Assembly: GCA_960531495.1 (NCBI GenBank)
Contig: OY482849.1
Location: 37,666,754 to 37,730,753 of the forward strand
DNA: 64,000 bases
Reading direction: 5' to 3'
Source: Zeus faber
Lineage: Eukaryota; Chordata; Actinopteri; Zeiformes; Zeidae
Of the stretch, positions 21,501 to 33,639 are shown in pieces. Each line of letters opens with the position of its first letter. Position 1 is the stretch's first letter. The notes beneath the pieces are model-generated. The model ran no database searches, was not told the origin of the DNA, and was given only the letters and a program-made list of their open reading frames with translations. Made by a program: the position numbers and the translations under genes.

Positions 21501-21520
21501 AATAAATACTACTTAATAAA
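21501..21520 (+). terminator. Polyadenylation signals of nfs1
   Basis: Two AATAAA hexamers (21501-21506 and 21515-21520) about 320 bp after the nfs1 stop codon, in AT-rich sequence. They are the first canonical signals downstream. Confidence 0.6.
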
Positions 21521-22105
21521 GTAGCACTGGCTTACTAAATATAGTTGTACTCGTACTTGAACAACCTGAACTACTATTACCTGAGGCTCTGAAAATGTTT
21601 AAACAAGAAAACTAGCGCTTGGAATGTGGCGGACCACGCTACAGGAAGATCTAAATAGAAACAGACGGCAAACGTGGTCCAAATCCAACAGGTTGGAGAA
21701 AGTTTCTATGGATGGATGGATGGAGAGACAAGTGGAGAGATGGAAAAAGGATCATGAAGCTGCAGAGTCCACAAGACGGAGAAATCATCACAGACCAGTC
21801 GGAGTCCGGTCCGGTCTGGACAGATGTAGCTCCGCCCAAAGTGCTGAAGCTCTCTGCGTTGAAGTAAAAAGAACAAAAAAAAAACAAAAATGAGTCAACA
21901 TTTCTAAAATCAAGGCATCAAACTGATCAAAAGCTGCGGTAGGAGAGATGACGACGTTTTATTTGTTTCAATTGAACTTGTGGCAGGAAACAAATTGTCA
22001 ATGAATTCAGAAAATTTCAAGTGTCGTTCAGTTTATTTCTACAGCTGTTAATTACAGTTCAGCCTCTAAGGGCTGGACCCGTGAGATGATCACGGGTCAT
22101 CATCA
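21521..22105. other. Intergenic sequence after nfs1, no gene recognised
   Basis: It contains a short (ATGG)n run near 21710 and a direct CGTGAGATGATCACGGGTCA-like palindromic spot near 22080-22100. No coding similarity was seen. Confidence 0.5.
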
Positions 22106-22265
22106 TCAAGAGATTCGGAAGGTTTATTCATCACATACATATACATATAAATACTTACATACTTTCATACATATACATACTTTCATACACATATGCAGTG
22201 AAATGTCTTGAAATGCCAGAGATTATGCACAATATTTACTAAACTGAACATAATAGCTAAACTTA

Positions 22266-23330
22266 TTCCTTACTTACTTAGACTTAGTTCCTCCCGTTCC
22301 TTCTGGAACATTGGGCGACGAGTCCCCTCCATTTGCTCCAGTCCCTGGCGACCCTTCTTGCTCCATGCCAGCTACCACCCATTCATTTAGGTCTTCCTTG
22401 GCTGTCTGTCTCCATGTCTTCTTCGGCCTCCCTCTCTTCCTCTTTCCACCCTCTGGCATCCAGTCCATTGCCACACTTGCCGGTCTCTCTCTTGGCAGTC
22501 GGAGTACGTGCCCAGCAATTCTCTTTCTCCTGGCAGAGACAATATCGGACAGGGCTGCCACCCTTGCCCTTTTCATCACCTCCTCGTTGGTGAGGTGATC
22601 TCTCCATGAGATCCTCAAGATGGATCTGAGGCATCGTTGATGGAAGACATCCAACTTGTTGTGGATGAAGACAGCCAGCATCAACGTCTCACAGGCGTAG
22701 GTCACTGTTGGGATAACCACTGACATGTAGAGGCGTAGCTTGGTGTCCGTATTGATGGCTTTGGACGACCAGATGTTGCGGAGCCGTTGGAATACTCCTA
22801 CAGCTTTGCAGATTCTGGTTCGTACATCTTTCTCCACATCTCCTGTATTTGAGATGTTACTTCCAAGGTATGTGAAGTTCTCAACGTACTCTATGTCATG
22901 TTCGCCTACAGTGAGAGGTGGAGGGTGTTGGTCCTGTCCGACGGTCATGGCCTCTGTCTTTTCTTGGCTTATCCGTAGGTTGACCTTTTCCCCGTGCTTA
23001 TGGAGGTTGTTGGTCATCTCTTGGAGTGCAAGGTGGGTATGACTGAACAGAGCCAAATTGTCCGCAAAGTCCAGGTCGGCCAGTCTGTTCCCTCCCCACT
23101 TGATGCCGAAGATTTCACCAGTGACGGTCTTCCTCATCACAAAGTCAATGACAATAATGAAAAGCAAGGGTGACAGGATACAACCCTGTCTTACTCCGGT
23201 GACGATGTCGAAGTCTTCGGTTGAGCCGATGTTGGTTTTGACTCTGCAAGTGGAGTTGTGGTACAGGGCCCTGAAGATGTTGATGTATTTTGATGGTACA
23301 CCATACAGCTGGACAATCTGCCACAGTGAT
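22266..23330 (-). mobile_element. Second non-LTR LINE fragment, reverse transcriptase C-terminal half
   Basis: A 297-codon frame on - (22274-23167) reads FADNLALFSHTHLALQEMTN, YLGSNISNTGDVEKDVRTRI, CLRSILRISWRDHLTNEEV and GGKRKRGRPKKTWRQTAKED. This is an RTE/I-like reverse transcriptase tail, distinct from the host LINE. The catalytic box reads FADN, not FADD, so this copy is not active. It lies between the tail and body of LINE copy 2. Confidence 0.8.
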
Positions 23331-23469
23331 TAGAATAATATAAATAAAATTAAATAAAAAATAAGACTCAAAGGTTACAGAGTGGGCGTAAAGGGGCTAT
23401 TTGTATATACAGATATGTGCAGTAAAAATATTTACAGTATAGTATACAACAGTACGACAGCAATAAAGT

Positions 23470-23640
23470 AACACTGAACAGAACAGCAATACAGTACAGT
23501 ATGCAGTAACCCAGAACAGTGATACAGTATGCAGTACAGTATGCAGTAACCCAGAACAGTGATACAGTATGCAGTAACCCAGGACAGTGATACAGTATGC
23601 AGTAACCCAGGACAGTGATACAGTATGCGACATACAGTAC
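23470..23640. repeat. 28-bp minisatellite inside LINE copy 2
   Basis: CAGTATGCAGTAACCCAGAA plus CAGTGATA repeated about five times with variants. Confidence 0.85.
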
Positions 23641-24682
23641 AGTAAGGCAGTGTAAGTGACTCAGCGCTTTTTGTGAGGACCCCTGGTGTGTTCAGCATTA
23701 ACAGTCCTTATGGCTTGTGGGAAGAAATTCCGTCTCAGTCTCAGAACAGTCCATTGTTGGGGTGATGAGGATCCTTCCTGATCCTGCAGCTCTGCTACTA
23801 CACTTCCTGGTGTATAAGTCCTGCAGCTAGGGGAGGGTGGTTCCAGTGGTACGTTGGGCTAAACGCAGAACCCTCTGCAGGACCCGCCTGTCCTGAGCAG
23901 TACAGTTCAAACCAGGCAGTGATGTTGCCTGTCACGATGCTCTCCATTGCTCCACAGTAGAAGGACTTGAGGATCCTTACGAGACCCTGAATTTCTTCAG
24001 CTGCCTGAGGTGGTTAAGACGCTGCCGCGCCTTTCTCACCAGAGTGTCTGTTTGTAGAGTCCATGTTAAATCCTCTGTGATGTGGACTCCCAGGTACTTG
24101 AAGCTGCTCACCCTGTCAACAGAAGTCCCATGAATCACCAACGGCGTGTGAGTCCTCGGTTGTAATCCTCTCCTAAAGTCCACAATCAGCTCCTTAGTTT
24201 TGCTGACGTTCAGGAGGAGGCTGTTGTCCTGGCACCAGAGTGACAGGTCAGCCACCTCCTCAGGGTAGACCTTCTCATCGTCGTCATTGATCAGGCCCAC
24301 CACGATGCTGTCGTGGTGGGCTGAAAGAAAGTCCAGGATCCAGGCACACAGCGGAGGGGACTATGGTATTGAAAGCTGAACTGTAGTCGATGAACAGCAA
24401 TCTCACATGGGCCCCCTTCCGGCCATCAAGGTGCGTGAGCATGGTGTGCAGTACCTGGGAGACCGCATCGTCCGTGGATTTGTTCGGTCAGTATGCAAAC
24501 TGCAGCGGGTCCAAGGTGAGGGGAAGGGAGGTGCAGATATAATCCTTAATCAGCCTCTCGAAGCACTTCATGACCACCGAGGTGAGGGCCACCTGACAGT
24601 CGTCATTTAGGCAGGTTGGAGAGGCGATCTTCGGCACAGGGATGACGGTGGACCTCTTGAAGCAGGACGGGACCACTGACTC

Positions 24683-24890
24683 AGGAGGACAGTGGCTCAG
24701 GAGGTTGAGCTGGTCGTCTACTAATCTAAACGTTGCTGGTTCGATCCCAGGCTCCTCCTGCTAGCATGCTGTAGTGTCCTTGAGCAAGACACTTGACCCC
24801 TAATTGCTCCTGATGGCTGCGTCCGTCGGTGTTTGAATAATTGTAAGTCGCTTTGGATAAAAGCGTCTGCTAAATGTAATGTAATGTAAT
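24683..24890 (+). mobile_element. SINE-B copy 2, nested in LINE copy 2
   Basis: Head CTCAGGAGGTTGAGC, B box GGTTCGATCC, core GTAAGTCGCTTTGGATAAAA and a TAATGTAATG tail. TGACTC target duplications flank it (24677-24682 and 24890-24895). The empty site is in LINE copy 1 near 5020. Confidence 0.9.
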
Positions 24891-25314
24891 GACTCGGCCA
24901 GGGAGGTGTTGAATATCCTAGTGAACACTGGGGCTAGCTGGTTAGCACAGGTCTTCAGTACTCACCCAGATATGCCATCTAGGCCCGCAGCATTCCTGGT
25001 GTTCAAACGCATCAAAGCACTCCTGACGCCATGCATGGACATTGAGAGTGCGCGCTCATCCCCAGCGGTGTAATTCCAATTAGCTGGCGAGCTAGCGGTG
25101 TTGTTGCCAAACTCAAACCGCGGATAAAAGGAGTTCAGTTCGTTGGCTAGGGAGGCATCCACACTCGTGGCTGGGGAGGGGCCGCTCTTGTAGTTAGTAA
25201 TAGTCCGTAGCCCCTGCCACAAGCGTGTGGTGTCTTGTTGCTCCATCTGTTGCTCCACTCTGTCCCGATACACCCATTTAGCGTCATTCACCGCCCTCTG
25301 CAGATTGACATCAC

Positions 25315-25535
25315 TGGGTCCTCATATCATTATCACAGGGTCCTTATATCATCATCCTCCTCATCATCATCACGGGTCCTCATATCATCATCATCTTCAT
25401 CATCGCAGGGTCCTCATATCATCATCTTGATCATCATCATCATCATAATCACCGGGCCCTCATATCATCATCACCGATCCTCATATCGTCATCATCATCA
25501 TCATCACCAGTCCTTATAGCATCATCAGCATCACA
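25315..25535. repeat. (ATC/CTCATATCATC) tandem repeat
   Basis: Units of TCCTCATATCATCATCATC type separated by CAGGGTCC/CGGGTCC, immediately next to the 5' end of LINE copy 2. Confidence 0.85.
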
Positions 25536-26381
25536 GGGTGAGTGAGGGGGCTAGAACACGGCGAGAGGGTGGGTCTACAGCAGGGGTGTCAAACATACGG
25601 CCCGTGGGCCAAACCCGGCCCGCCAAAAGGTCCAATCCGGCCCGTGGGATGACTTTGTAAAGTGTAAAAATGACAGAAGACATCAACTGCAATTTTTCAA
25701 TAAAAGTAACTGCTATTTCAAATGTGTCCACTGGGGGTCACACACTACACTTTCAAGCAAGCAAACTGTTTATGCTGGAGCTGCCGGTAAAAAAATCTTC
25801 TTCTACGTGTTCTTTTGCTGTGAACATTACACTCTGTGGCACGTTCATTACCTAAAATGCCTTCGTCAAAAAGGAGAAAAGTGGACACGGGGTGTAGAGT
25901 TTTCCAAGAGAAATGAACCGTTTCCTATTTATTTACAGAGGCTAGAGGGAAACCCGTGTGCTTGGTGTGTTCGCAGTAGGATTCAGTCCTCAAAGAATAT
26001 AATATTCGGCGCCGCTATGAGACTCATCATGGCGCAAAATACAACAGCTTGCAAGGACAACTGAGAAGAGAGAAAATAAATGATTTGTTCGCGGGTCTGT
26101 TTTTACCCGAGCCCAGATATCAGTGATGCAGCAGTGAGAGCTAGCGAGACAGCATCAGCATCAAAAGCACACTGCGAGGGGGAGCTGGTGAAAACATGCA
26201 CACTGAAGGCTGCACAAATCATGTGCCCTGAGAAGCCACAGACCTTTGCCAACATTAGCCAGACGAGAAACACCGGCAGATAGGATTTCAGATCTTTCGG
26301 CAGATTTGGACAGCCAAATGAAGCGCAAAGTCAAGTCTTTTGTTGCATTTTAAGATGCATTTGATGAGAGCACAGACATTG

Positions 26382-26800
26382 TCAGGTGGCACGGTGCATT
26401 GCCCTGCTGCCTCACAGCAGAAGGTCCTGGGTTCGATTCCCGCCTGGGGCGCTGTTGGCACCGTGCTCCGGCGGGTTATCTCCCAAATAGGAGCCTTTCT
26501 GTGTGGAGTTTGCATGTTCTCCCCGTGTTCACATGAGGTTTCCTCCACCTACCATCAGGAAGGACCCCAACCCGAAACATGCACACATCATCGTCTGACC
26601 AGCGATGGACACTTGTTACCAGGTACCCGGGCATCAACGAATGCTGCCCACTGCCACTGGCTGCCCCCCCAGAGGAAGGACAAGCCAGGATGGTCAAATG
26701 CAGAGGAACCCTTTCACCGGCACCATCCAAAGCGCGTCTGTGTGTGTGTGTGTTGTAGTGTGGTGTGTTGCGTGACAATTAAAGATTCTTCCATACCACA
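26382..26800 (+). mobile_element. SINE-A copy 3, nested in hAT 2
   Basis: Head GTGGCACGGTGCATTG, B box GGGTTCGATTCCCGCC, core TGTGTGGAGTTTGCATGTTC, internal (TG)n and the end GTGACAATTAAAGATTCTTC. Confidence 0.88.
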
Positions 26801-27264
26801 CTGAAGTAAGGTGGTTAAGCCGAGGTGCCGTGCTGAGGCCTTTCTTTGATCTACCAACGGAAATCGAACAGTTCATGGAGAAAAAGGGCAAACCAGTGTT
26901 GGAATTTCAATCCCTAGAATAGTTGGAGGACCCAGCATTTATGGTCGATATTACAGAGCACCGGAATTATCTAAACAAAATGCTGCAAGGCTGCAAAAAA
27001 GTTGTCACACAGTATTATGACAGCATGCGCCTTCACGTTGAAGCTGACTTTGTGGGAGACACAACTGTCCAGTGGCGACGCTGCTCATTCTCCTCGTCTT
27101 AAAGATGTGCGTGCGACCGCGGCTAATGCTGACATGAATCTGTACAAAGACAAGATTACAGGATTGCTGTGGGAATTTGAGCAATGGTTTCAGGTCTTTG
27201 GTGAACTTGAGACAGAATTTGCAGTTTTTCGCTCGCCATTCACAGTCAAGGCTTCTGATTAGTT

Positions 27265-27445
27265 GTATTATATAATTATAGAACCCAGAATCGCGATTGT
27301 GGCGCCTCCCCTTGCGGCTGCCTGCGCGAGCACCTTGTGTCGATTACGCACATTTTGGTATTTTTTAGTATTTTTAGAGCTTATTGTGCGTAATCACCGG
27401 GTGTCATGACATTTCACTGCATTTATCTATCTATCTATCTGCTAC
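27265..27445 (+). mobile_element. Short LINE 3'-end fragment with (TCTA)n, nested in hAT 2
   Basis: Contains GCACCTTGTGTCGATTACGC and GTGTCATGACATTTCACTGC, then a (ATCT)n run. hAT-like sequence resumes afterwards. Confidence 0.55.
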
Positions 27446-28179
27446 TCAGGATTTGACGCCTGATATTGATGCACTTGTGAAGACTAAAAGATGTCAAGTT
27501 TCAGGAGCAAAGTAAACGGGGAGCAAGCCTACTTCATGCAAAATGATTCTTCAGACACCTTTGCACCCTGAAGAATATAGTTCTGTGAAGTGAATACTTA
27601 CTGTGGAAATTTTTAAAGACACTCAACATTGTGCAATATAATGTCAGTCAGCAGCTTCAGTACAAAATAGTTTGGTTTGGTGGAACGCTATTGTTCGTAC
27701 ACTGCCACAGCTTTTATGTATTTTATATGTATAAATGTTATACATTCACAAGACGGGGATTACTTAACGTTCTTCCTTAATAGTTCCTACTTCAGTTTGT
27801 TTGGTGTGGTGTGCTGGTTCAAGTGCTCAGGATTTCTACACAGATGTGGAAATTAATGTCAATTTGAAATCATTTCTCGATCTTGACAAGTTGTGTTGTT
27901 CAAAAAGTTAAATATTATATTGTTTAGTTCCAGATACCTCTGACTAAATGTTTTGTTGAAATTGCACTTATTTTTTAAAGACATTTCAGGTTCATAATGT
28001 TTTGTAAAAAGAGAGTTGATTAAACGTGAACATTTTCAGAATGTACTTGTACTTTTTTGCACTTAAATAAAAAGAAAAAAATGGAGTTATCGTTGTTTGT
28101 GGATTATTATGCTATGACTTTAACGTTGGGCTGCATGCGGCCCCTGAGACGCCCTTGCTTTAAAGGATGTGAAACATGA

Positions 28180-28348
28180 ACAGGATCCTCCTCCCAGCAG
28201 AGGTCGCTGTGTGGCGTCGCGCCCTGGATGACGTCATCACGTAGGCGTTGCGGTCTCGGCGACATTTAGTGACCGCGCGGAGGAAGAGCAGCTCGAGGAA
28301 GCAGCTGCAACTTGATGAATAAAAAGCAGTTAAAACAGATTCACATCG
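28180..28348 (+). promoter_or_regulatory. Candidate shared rbm12/cpne1 promoter and 5' UTR exon
   Basis: A CpG-dense stretch in an otherwise CpG-poor neighbourhood. It carries the perfect CRE palindrome TGACGTCA at 28229-28236 and ends in a strong donor (TCG|GTAAGA, GT at 28349-28350). No ATG-led coding frame of note lies upstream of the donor. In mammals RBM12 and CPNE1 transcripts share a promoter and 5' UTR exons, and rbm12 here needs an upstream exon (acceptor at 36679). This is the only convincing first exon between nfs1 and rbm12. The exon's 5' end is inferred. Confidence 0.6.
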
Positions 28349-28375
28349 GTAAGAACCAGAGGCCTAAACCCACCC

Positions 28376-28436
28376 TCACTACTAGTACTACTAGTACTAC
28401 TAGTACTACTAGTACTACTAGTACTACTAGTACTGG
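28376..28436. repeat. (TACTAG)n palindromic repeat downstream of the candidate first exon
   Basis: About nine ACTAGT-containing units starting 28 bp into the intron after the 28348 donor. Confidence 0.9.
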
Positions 28437-29050
28437 ACCGCTATTCCTGCTTAGAACGGCTAGTTAGCACGGCTAGCAACCAGCGAAACGGGCTACTAGT
28501 CTATGGTATCCTGACACAACTGTCTTTGTTACCAAGTTAAATTAGTTACATTAGTTAAAATAGTTAAAATACAGTCTTCGTGTCCCTGTTTTAACACAGT
28601 CGCTCAAAATGGCGTCACTGCCGTGGTTAACCCATTAGCTTCCTTTAGCCGCTTAGCTTCCGGTTTAGTTTGTTGTTTCGGAGTGTCACTACCGGAGCTG
28701 TACTGCGCATGTGCAGCCTGTCTCTTTACGCCAATGATGCCATGAAATGTCTCCAACCTACCGTCAAATACTGACGCCAAACAAAGGCAGTTGCTTAGCA
28801 ACCTTTACACTTTTGTGTAAAGGTTTGTCTTCAAGCTACGATTGCGACTTAATTTTCTGGGCACACGTTTCATCACATATCAACTTTTTGGAATTTTTGT
28901 AATCGATATTATGAACATGTTATAAATATGACAATGAAACATAATTACGCCAGAAATGAAGTTGACAATCGTCATTGAAACGCATGTCTCCATTGCCGCA
29001 ACGTGACAGAGTGCACATGCGCAGTACAGGAGGTACAGATCTGGGAGTGA
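28437..29050. other. CpG-moderate intronic/intergenic sequence, no gene recognised
   Basis: Contains CTAGTTAGC-type words and an AAAATGGCGTC near 28606, but the frame from that ATG stops after nine codons. Confidence 0.5.
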
Positions 29051-29059
29051 CACCAAGCG

Positions 29060-29530
29060 TCCTGTTTGGAGGGACTAGTTAGCAGACTAGTTAGGGGACG
29101 AGCTAGATGACTAGTTAGAGGACGAGTTAGTGGACTAGTTAGGTAATGAGTTAAGTTACAATAGGGTGGACTAGTTAGGGGCAACCTAGATGTGGGGATG
29201 GTAGCTCAGGAGGTAGAGCTGGTGGTCTAGTCATCTAAAGGTTGCTGGTTGGATCCCAGGCTCCTCCTGCTAGCATGCTGTAGTGTCCTTGAGCAAGACA
29301 CTTAACCCCTCATTGCTCCTGATGGCTGCGTCCGTCGCTGTTTGAACAATTGTAAGTCGCTTTGGATAAAAGCGTCTGATCAATGACTAAATGTAATGTA
29401 ATGTAAATGTAGATGACTAGTCAGTGGACTAGTTATGAGCTAGATTACCAGTTAGTAGACTAGTGAGGGGAGGAGATAGATGACGAGTTTGGGAGTGAGT
29501 TAGGACTATTTTTGAGGATCGGTTGAGGAC
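29060..29530. repeat. GACTAGTTAG minisatellite, split by SINE-B copy 3
   Basis: GGACTAGTTAG/GACGAGTTAG units of 15-25 bp at 29060-29190 and 29410-29530 on either side of the SINE. The word matches the spacer of the splice-junction arrays in rbm39 and nfs1. Confidence 0.8.
29195..29413 (+). mobile_element. SINE-B copy 3
   Basis: Complete: GGGGATGGTAGCTCAGGAGG head, GGTTGCTGGTTGGATCC (B box with one change), CAAGACACTTAACCCCTCAT, AAGTCGCTTTGGATAAAAGC and a TAATGTAATG tail. Confidence 0.9.
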
Positions 29531-29616
29531 GAGTAAGTCTTCCTGTTTTCTACCCCCTCAATTAGTAGTTGGTAGATTTCATTATTTTCTCAACCTGGAT
29601 GTTCCATCCCTTCTCC

Positions 29617-29840
29617 TGATGGAGGGATGCAGTGTTGGCGGGATGATAATGGAGGGACGCAGTCATGGAGGAATGATGACGGAGGGATACAGTGTTGGAG
29701 GGATGACGATGGAGGGACGCAGTCATGGAAGGATGATAATGATGATGATGATGGAGGGATGCAGTGTTGGAGGGATGATGATGGAGAGATGTGGGGATGA
29801 TGGATGCAGTGATGATGAAGGGATGGTGATGGAGGCTGAA
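29617..29840. repeat. GATGGAGGGATGCAGT minisatellite
   Basis: Variable 25-40-bp units of GATGGAGGGA, then CGCAGTCATGGAGGGATGAT-like sequence. Confidence 0.8.
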
Positions 29841-30840
29841 TATTTCAGCTGCAGCATCTGATTTTATTATTTCCAAAATAACTGAATTGACTATTTGTTG
29901 GCGGTGTTACACCCAGATATGTGACCGGTTGACTTCATATCACATGGCATGATGTCATTGATCAAAAGCAACTGATCAATAAGTACATTAGTCCCACTAT
30001 AAAACCAACTGGAGTGACAGCTGAACATTCTGTAGGAACAAGCTACAGACTTCAACAATATTAGTAGAATATTGGTACAATACGATTGTACAGCCCGCCA
30101 CCAGAAAACAAGTAACATTAAAGAACATTAAATCATTATAACATTAAATCATTATAAATAATATTTTTTTATAGTGAATAAATAAAACTAAATATTTCAT
30201 AGTTCAAAGAAATGCTTAGGAGCCGTAAGAGAAACTTTACTTTAAACTCTACCTTCTCTATTCAGACTTTTTTCCTAATTCTCCTCCTCATATCACAGCA
30301 TCATGTTCCATTTAACATTATCTGATCTTTATCAAAATCATATCCATAACGTTTGCTCCTGCAGCTCTGGCTTCGGCTCCCCCACCTCCAAAGTACGCAG
30401 TTTATTTTCAGTAGAAATCACATTTATGTTGGACAATATTAACCAGAAAAGTACTGGGAGAATTGCGAACCTGATTGTCATTTTTTAGTTCGAAATCACG
30501 CTCATTTCGATAAATTTTTGAATCGGAATTGTGACACCACTTATTAGCAATAAGCAGTATGACAATGTGATTAACGCAATATGTTTGATTAGAAACAGAT
30601 GAGTGGCGCCAGCACCCACATAGCCCTGCCACCTCCCACTCACAGTGCTTTCGTCACTCGTCTCATTGGCTCTGGTTTGTTATGGTGTTGGCTCATTGAA
30701 GATGGCGAGTGCAGAGCCTCCGTCTGCTTTTGGTTGACAAAGAAAACAGGAGCGTTGTTTGGAAATACATGTAAAGCTAACTCAGATCAGCAGGTCACAC
30801 ATCTGAGTGTAACACCGCTAATGGACAGGAAATTATGGCA
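29841..30840. other. No gene recognised
   Basis: AT-rich sequence. A DNA-transposon relic is possible, but no termini or frames can be defended. Confidence 0.4.
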
Positions 30841-30844
30841 AAAC

Positions 30845-31200
30845 TCAACTGACCATATCTAACCCAATGGACCATGACGGACCATAACTCGCCCAACTAA
30901 CGTAACTGACACAGCTGACCATAACTCACCCAACTGACCATAACTTACCCAACTGTCCATAAATGACGTAAGTAACCCAGCTGACCATAACTCACCCAAC
31001 TGTCCATAACTCACCCTTCTGTTCATGACTTTCCCTAATTGACCATAACTGACCCAACTGACCGTAACTGTCCATAACTCACCCAACTGTTCATGACTCT
31101 CCCTAATTGACCATAACTGACAGCTGGTAATAAATGACCTCAACTGATCCAAAATCACCATAACTAACCCAACAGTCCATAACTGACCCTAACTAACCCT
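30845..31200. repeat. Minisatellite CCATAACTGACCCAACTGA
   Basis: 18-20-bp units with variants, about 17 copies. Confidence 0.85.
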
Positions 31201-31284
31201 TTAAAATGACTCTGGAATGTGGAGGGAGTTTCATCACTCCTCCTTCCATCGCTCATTATTCCTCTATCGCTCCTTCCTTGGTCG

Positions 31285-31815
31285 TTGCTGCGCTCCTGTT
31301 GGTCAGTTCTGCGCTCCTGTTAGTGTTAGCCCAAGTTGCGCTTCCGTTGGTGTTGGCCGGTGCTGCGCTCCTATTGTTGTTGTTCAACTGGGCACTGCTC
31401 TCCTGTTGGCGTTGGTCGGCACTGCGCGCCTTGGGCATTGGTTGGTGATGCGCTCCTGGTGGTGTTGGTCGGCATTGCACTGCGCACCTGTTGGTGTTGG
31501 TCGGCATTGCACTGCCCTCCTGTCGGCGTTGGTCGGCGCTGCCCTCCTGTTGGTGTTGTGTGGCTCGGTGCTGTGCTTCTGTTGGTGTTGTGTGGCGCTG
31601 CGCTCCTGTTGGTGTTGATTGGCGCTGCGCTGCGGTTGGTCGGCGTTGTGCTCCTGTTGGTGTTGGTCGGCGCTGCGTTGCACTCCTGTTGGTGTTGGTC
31701 GGTGCTGTGCCGTGCGTCCTGTTGGTGTTGGCCGGCGACGTGTGTCCTGTTGGTGTTGGTTGGTGCTGCGCTCCTGTTGGTGTTGGTCGGCGCTGCAGTC
31801 CGGTGTTGTTTGTTG
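31285..31815. repeat. GT-rich minisatellite CTGTTGGTGTTGGTCGGCG
   Basis: Units of about 27-33 bp (GCGCTCCTGTTGGTGTTGGT). Long frames on both strands are repeat artefacts. Confidence 0.88.
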
Positions 31816-31839
31816 GTCAAGCGCTGGATTTGATTGGAT

Positions 31840-32545
31840 TTTATCAATCTCGTTTCAGATGGATGCTGATTGGTTATTGATGATGTCACAGGATGCTGAT
31901 TGATTATTGATGATGTAAGGGGAAACTGGTGTTTCAGATGGATGCTGATTAGTTATTGATGATGTCACAGGTTGCTGATTGATCATTTAACAGGAAGCTG
32001 GTGGTATTTCATACAAATGCTGATTGGAATGCTGATTACTTACTGATCATGTAGCAGTAAACTGGTGGTGTTTCCGATGGATGCTGATTGGTTATTGATG
32101 TCACAGGGTGCTGATTGATTATTGATCATGGAACAGGAAGCTGGTGTTGTTTCAGATGGACGCTGATTGATTATTGCTATATTGCTTGATTATTGGACTG
32201 CTTATTAGAGCTTATATATTGTGAATTGAGTGTACGGCCTCATGCTCTTACGCTGTACTTTACGCTTCCCCACTGAGCTGCTCGGGATCAATAAAGTACT
32301 ATCTTATTGATAATGTAAGAGGAAGCTGGTGGTATTACACATTGCTGATTTGTTAATGGGTATGTCACAGGATGCTGATTGATTATTTATGTGTAGCTGA
32401 AAATGTTGCAGTTGTATGCTGATCAGTTGTTGATAATGTAACATGATGCTGATTGGTAATGCTTGAAACAGGAAGCTAGTGGTGTTTCAGATGGATGCGG
32501 ATTTGTTATTGATGAAGCTTCAGATGTGCGATTACTTAAATGCTA
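31840..32545. repeat. Degenerate ~50-75-bp minisatellite
   Basis: Repeats of GATGCTGATTGATTATTGAT, ATGTCACAGG and AGCTGGTGGTGTTTCAGATG blocks in loose order. Confidence 0.8.
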
Positions 32546-32829
32546 ACATGTTTGGTACAGGGCCCTCTGCTAAAGTGAGCTCTATGCTATCTCTGTGCTA
32601 ACTCTATGCTGTCTCCACCTGTTGCTATGGGTTAATAGCTGTTATTTTGCACTGTATTTAATCTGCTCATATGATGCTGCTGTGCTGTGCGGCTAAAAGC
32701 GCTGACATCACAGGAAATGGTTGGATTTTAGAAATGTAATCCTTTGTACAGCAGACTCATGTGTATTAATGGAACTGCTTTACCCTCTCTGCTTTCCTGT
32801 TTCTTCGTTTGGAAATGTGAGTTTCTGTC

Positions 32830-33285
32830 CACTTGGTTGGTTGGTTGTTTGGAAGGAATCAGTCCACCTGATTAGTTGTTTGGAAGGAATCTGTCCACGT
32901 GACTTGTTGGTTGGTTGTTTAGAAGGATCTGTCCACCTGAGGGCTCTGTCCACCTGATTGATTGTTAAGGAGGAATTGGTCCACTTAATTGGTTGTTTTG
33001 GCTGAAATCCTCCACCTGAGGGAGCAGTAGCTCACTAGGTAGAGTGGATTGTCTACTAATTTGAAGATTGCCGGCTCGATCCCAGGCCCTTCTTCCTAGC
33101 ATGCTTAAGTGTCCTTGAGCAAGAAACCTAACCCCTAACTGCCCCTGATGGCTGCGTCCATCGGTGTATTAATTATTGTATGTCGCTTTGGACAAAAGCG
33201 TCTGATCAATAATGATTTAAAATGATGTAAATCTGATTGTTATATTGGAAGGAATCTGTCCACCTGATTGGTTATTTGTTTGGAA
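32830..33285. repeat. GGTTGTTTGGAAGGAATCTGTCC minisatellite split by SINE-B copy 4
   Basis: 25-35-bp units (GGAAGGAATCTGTCCACCTG) at 32830-33010 and 33240-33285 flank the SINE. Confidence 0.8.
33011..33232 (+). mobile_element. SINE-B copy 4 (diverged)
   Basis: Head GAGCAGTAGCTCACTAGGTA, B box GGCTCGATCC, GTGTCCTTGAGCAAGAAACC and TGTCGCTTTGGACAAAAGCG. It is the oldest-looking SINE-B copy in the window. Confidence 0.82.
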
Positions 33286-33639
33286 TTTTTTTCTATCAGT
33301 TCCCATCTGGCTGCTCTGTAGTTTGATCAGAAGAATAAAGTTGAGTACTAAAGTACAAGACTAGAACCAGCTGGAAGGCTGACTGTATGATCACATGACT
33401 GACAAACATTGAAATGTTAAATTGATTACCAAAAAATAAATGTTAAATTAAATCCAGTTGTTTTCTCCGGTGTGTACCAGTATCTGCCAGCAACACGCTA
33501 AAGCTTCTGTACCTTAAACATGCATGTGAAAGGATGGAGGTGAAACATAGAATCCGCACTGTTTTAACACACTGTTACTCTGTTCTGCACACAGATCACT
33601 GAAACTGATTACTTGATGCATTTCCAAATATCTGAAGTT

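Larger units (their letters stand above)
22110..25312 (-). mobile_element. Jockey/L2-like LINE copy 2 (with nested LINE and SINE)
   Basis: Same family as 4590-7085, on -. It reads MNDAKWVYRDRVEQQ and QGLRTITNYKSGPSPATSVD (25291 downward), MVPSCFKRSTVIPVPKIASP and NDDCQVALTSVVMKCFERLI (24676 downward), then KYLGVHITEDLTWTLQT (about 24110). The 3' tail is at 22110-22265. Interrupted by a SINE-B copy (24683-24890) and a different LINE fragment (22266-23330). Frames are broken. Confidence 0.85.
25581..28157 (+). mobile_element. hAT-type transposon 2 (GTF2IRD2-like), inactivated, with inverted termini
   Basis: It starts CAGGGGTGTCAAACATACGG and ends GACGCCCTTG, which are imperfect inverted termini. 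8-bp flanks GTCTACAG and CTTTAAAG are similar (5/8), compatible with an aged hAT target duplication. Coding scraps on +: PSSKRRKVDTG then RVFQ (25858-25910), FAFTLKLTLWETQL and WEFEQWFQVFGELETEFAVF (27020-27260). Interrupted by SINE-A copy 3 and a LINE-tail fragment. Confidence 0.82.

Noticed and set aside
31206-31889. Overlapping Gly/Ala/Leu/Cys and Asn/Gln/Thr/Arg rich frames on both strands
   Set aside because: They come from the GT-rich minisatellite, whose unit length keeps frames open.
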